Assembly (NCBI RefSeq): GCF_017591435.1
Contig: NC_059283.1
Coordinates: 1,022,685 to 1,086,684 of the forward strand
DNA length: 64,000 nucleotides
Direction: 5' to 3'
Source: Portunus trituberculatus
Lineage: Eukaryota > Arthropoda > Malacostraca > Decapoda > Portunidae
Below, one piece after another: positions 62,130 through 64,000 of this stretch (the first letter of the stretch is position 1; every line of letters begins with the position of its first letter). Both the position numbers and the translations under genes were made by a program. The notes beneath the pieces were generated by a model, which saw nothing but the letters and a program-made list of their open reading frames with translations, searched no databases and was not told the origin of the DNA.

Positions 62130-63325
62130 ACCACAGAAAAATCGAGGAAAAGAGTCAATGAAAAGAATGAATGAAAGAAGACGAGACGAGATCATTACTT
62201 TCAATCTTTTCGAAATCTTACAAAGTGCATGGCAGAGTTTCTCAGGTCGAGTACAGGATGAAAGCTCTAATCTTGAAAACCTTGGCATTCTGAAATGTTT
62301 GCACGCCTTATCTCTATTTTTAACATGCTCTGGTGGAAGTTAATGAGGTCACTGGAGACGCTAAGGAGGCTTTCATGATTTGAGTGACAGCTTAACGAGA
62401 ATTCTGCTTGATCATTGTGAAAAACGAATATGACAACCCTAATGAAATGACCTTTGTAAAGACAGTTCTAGTGGGTGAAGCTAGGAAATATTACAAGCAT
62501 CAAGAATACAAACAATACACGTTACTGCCTAATGACTATACTTGTAAACTTTTTGAAAATAATCCTAGTAAGAAATACAGGTTAGGAATTGTAACACGCA
62601 TCACAAACATAAGCAATACTAGTACCTACACTCCCATGTCTTAAGATAATTCTATAAAAGTATTCAATTTTCAAAGCATCCTCTGGTCAGTCTTAATTCA
62701 GCGTTTAAAAAGTATACATCATTTCAATTTACTACTTTAATTTTCTTACTCGTACTCTTATATTTTTCTCATTTCCTTCCTGCCACTTTTTTTTTTTTTT
62801 ATTTATTTATCTTTTTTTTAGCTACATTCCCGTTCCACTTCTCAATAAAGCACAACTACATTCCTATTTCCTTTCCCAGTAAACAACTAAACTCACTTGA
62901 CTTTCCAACAACAACAATAACAGCAATCAAGCAGTACGTATATCCGGTCTCTTCTCTAACGTCCACCTCTCGTCTCCTTCCCAAACAAATGACAGCTACA
63001 CGCATTCCTATCTCTTTCTCAACAGACACAAGCCCACTAAGTATAGCCGAAACACATGTCTAGGTTCACCAATACAATGACCCAATTTTACTGAGCCTGG
63101 CAAGAGTGGACGGTGCAGTGAGGGGAGGGGGAGTTAGCGTGTACGTAGGCAAGGAGTGGCAGGGATTTGGCACTCTCCTAGCTCTCCACGTGGACTGGGA
63201 AGTGGTCTCTTACTTTTCTTCCGTCCTTGCCATGTGTCTCAGTATTAATATAACACGGTCTCCCGCGTTGCACCTTTAGATTCACTACCTGTTCTCCCAT
63301 CCAGCTCCTAGACCTTTCTCTGTAG
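62130..63325. other. Unassigned sequence
   Basis: About 1.2 kb with no recognised gene. Open frames up to 78 codons (62408-62644) lack family resemblance and splice context. A T-rich run lies at 62790-62820. Confidence 0.45.
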
Positions 63326-63328
63326 TAC

Positions 63329-63330
<2 letters not shown>

Positions 63331-63365
<35 letters not shown>

Positions 63366-63455
63366 GGTTGAGGCAGGGAAAGGGGAGGGGGGAGTCGCCA
63401 ATCCATTATACCTTACATGCTATGCTACATATACTGCCACTAATACTTGGCAGAG

Positions 63456-63486
<31 letters not shown>

Positions 63487-63567
63487 GAAAAAGAAGAAGA
63501 AGAAGAAGAAGAAAAAGAAGAAGGAGAAGAAGGAGAAGAAGAAGAGGAAAGTGTATTTAGTACTTAA

Positions 63568-63655
<88 letters not shown>

Positions 63656-63767
63656 TTCGTGGTTCTCTTGACGGATAGCTTTTGGACACACACACACACA
63701 CACACACACAAACACTCCCTTGGACCTATGCCAAGACGAGTTCTCTCTCTCTCTCTCTCTCTCTCTC

Positions 63768-63842
<75 letters not shown>
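63331..63842. repeat. Compound microsatellite cluster
   Basis: (GT)n 63331-63364, (TC)n 63456-63482, (GAA)n 63484-63550, (AGT)n 63568-63608, (GA)n 63608-63651, (AC)n 63687-63710, (CT)n 63740-63768 and (AC)n 63770-63841: eight arrays of six motifs in 510 bp. The last 160 bp of the window show nothing recognisable. Confidence 0.96.
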
Positions 63843-63843
<1 letters not shown>

Positions 63844-64000
63844 GATGGCAGGTTACTACTATAAACATCTCACGCCTTATCTTATCACATGAGGTGTATC
63901 GAACCGTCACTCTCAACATTCCCTTACTCTGCTTCCACTAATTACTAATCACGCCCTTCTTCACCTTCTCGTCCTGAAGGGGTAAAGTCAGCTGAGAGAT

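Overview
This is a 64 kb piece of nuclear eukaryotic DNA, most likely from a decapod crustacean and possibly a crab. Three things point that way: multi-exon genes with small GT-AG exons and arthropod-like proteins; an extreme density of di- and trinucleotide repeats (GA, AC, AGT/ACT, GGA, TA); and a repeat fauna of TTAA-flanked MITEs, a tRNA-derived SINE and LINE 3' ends. Nothing bacterial, no CRISPR array and no operon is present. The species call is an inference.

Layout. 1-18.3 kb: no gene seen; a mosaic of microsatellites, minisatellites and two MITE families. 18.3-25.5 kb (+): four internal exons and a terminal exon of a secreted cysteine-rich protein whose 5' exon(s) with the signal peptide I could not find. 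25.5-28 kb: spacer. 28.0-32.8 kb (+): a six-exon gene for a 779-residue protein of unknown function with three long internal repeats and a frameshifted fourth. 33.2-38.0 kb: AT-rich spacer between convergent genes. 38.0-41.0 kb (-): complete five-exon spermine/polyamine oxidase gene (554 aa). 42.5 kb: a tRNA-Val-like SINE. 43.3-48.6 kb (+): complete seven-exon two-pore-domain potassium channel (451 aa) with selectivity filters TIGYGH and TIGYGD. 51.4-56.1 kb (-): complete eight-exon mitochondrial carrier of the SLC25A42 (coenzyme A) type (380 aa), with a pogo/Tigger-like transposon remnant in one intron. 56.1-64 kb: repeats, including a LINE fragment and long TA and GATA tracts.

The five genes show no shared pathway, as expected for an animal chromosome. 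I assembled the gene models by hand from open frames, GT-AG sites and phase agreement; every internal junction quoted keeps the frame. I did not find a clear new molecular system. The observations most worth following are: the repeat protein with its TG-duplication frameshift; a tandem array that copies the 3' splice site of one exon six times; microsatellites that act as polypyrimidine tracts or abut splice donors; a TIR element with a variable number of internal tandem units; and the piggyBac-like MITE family with 14 copies here.
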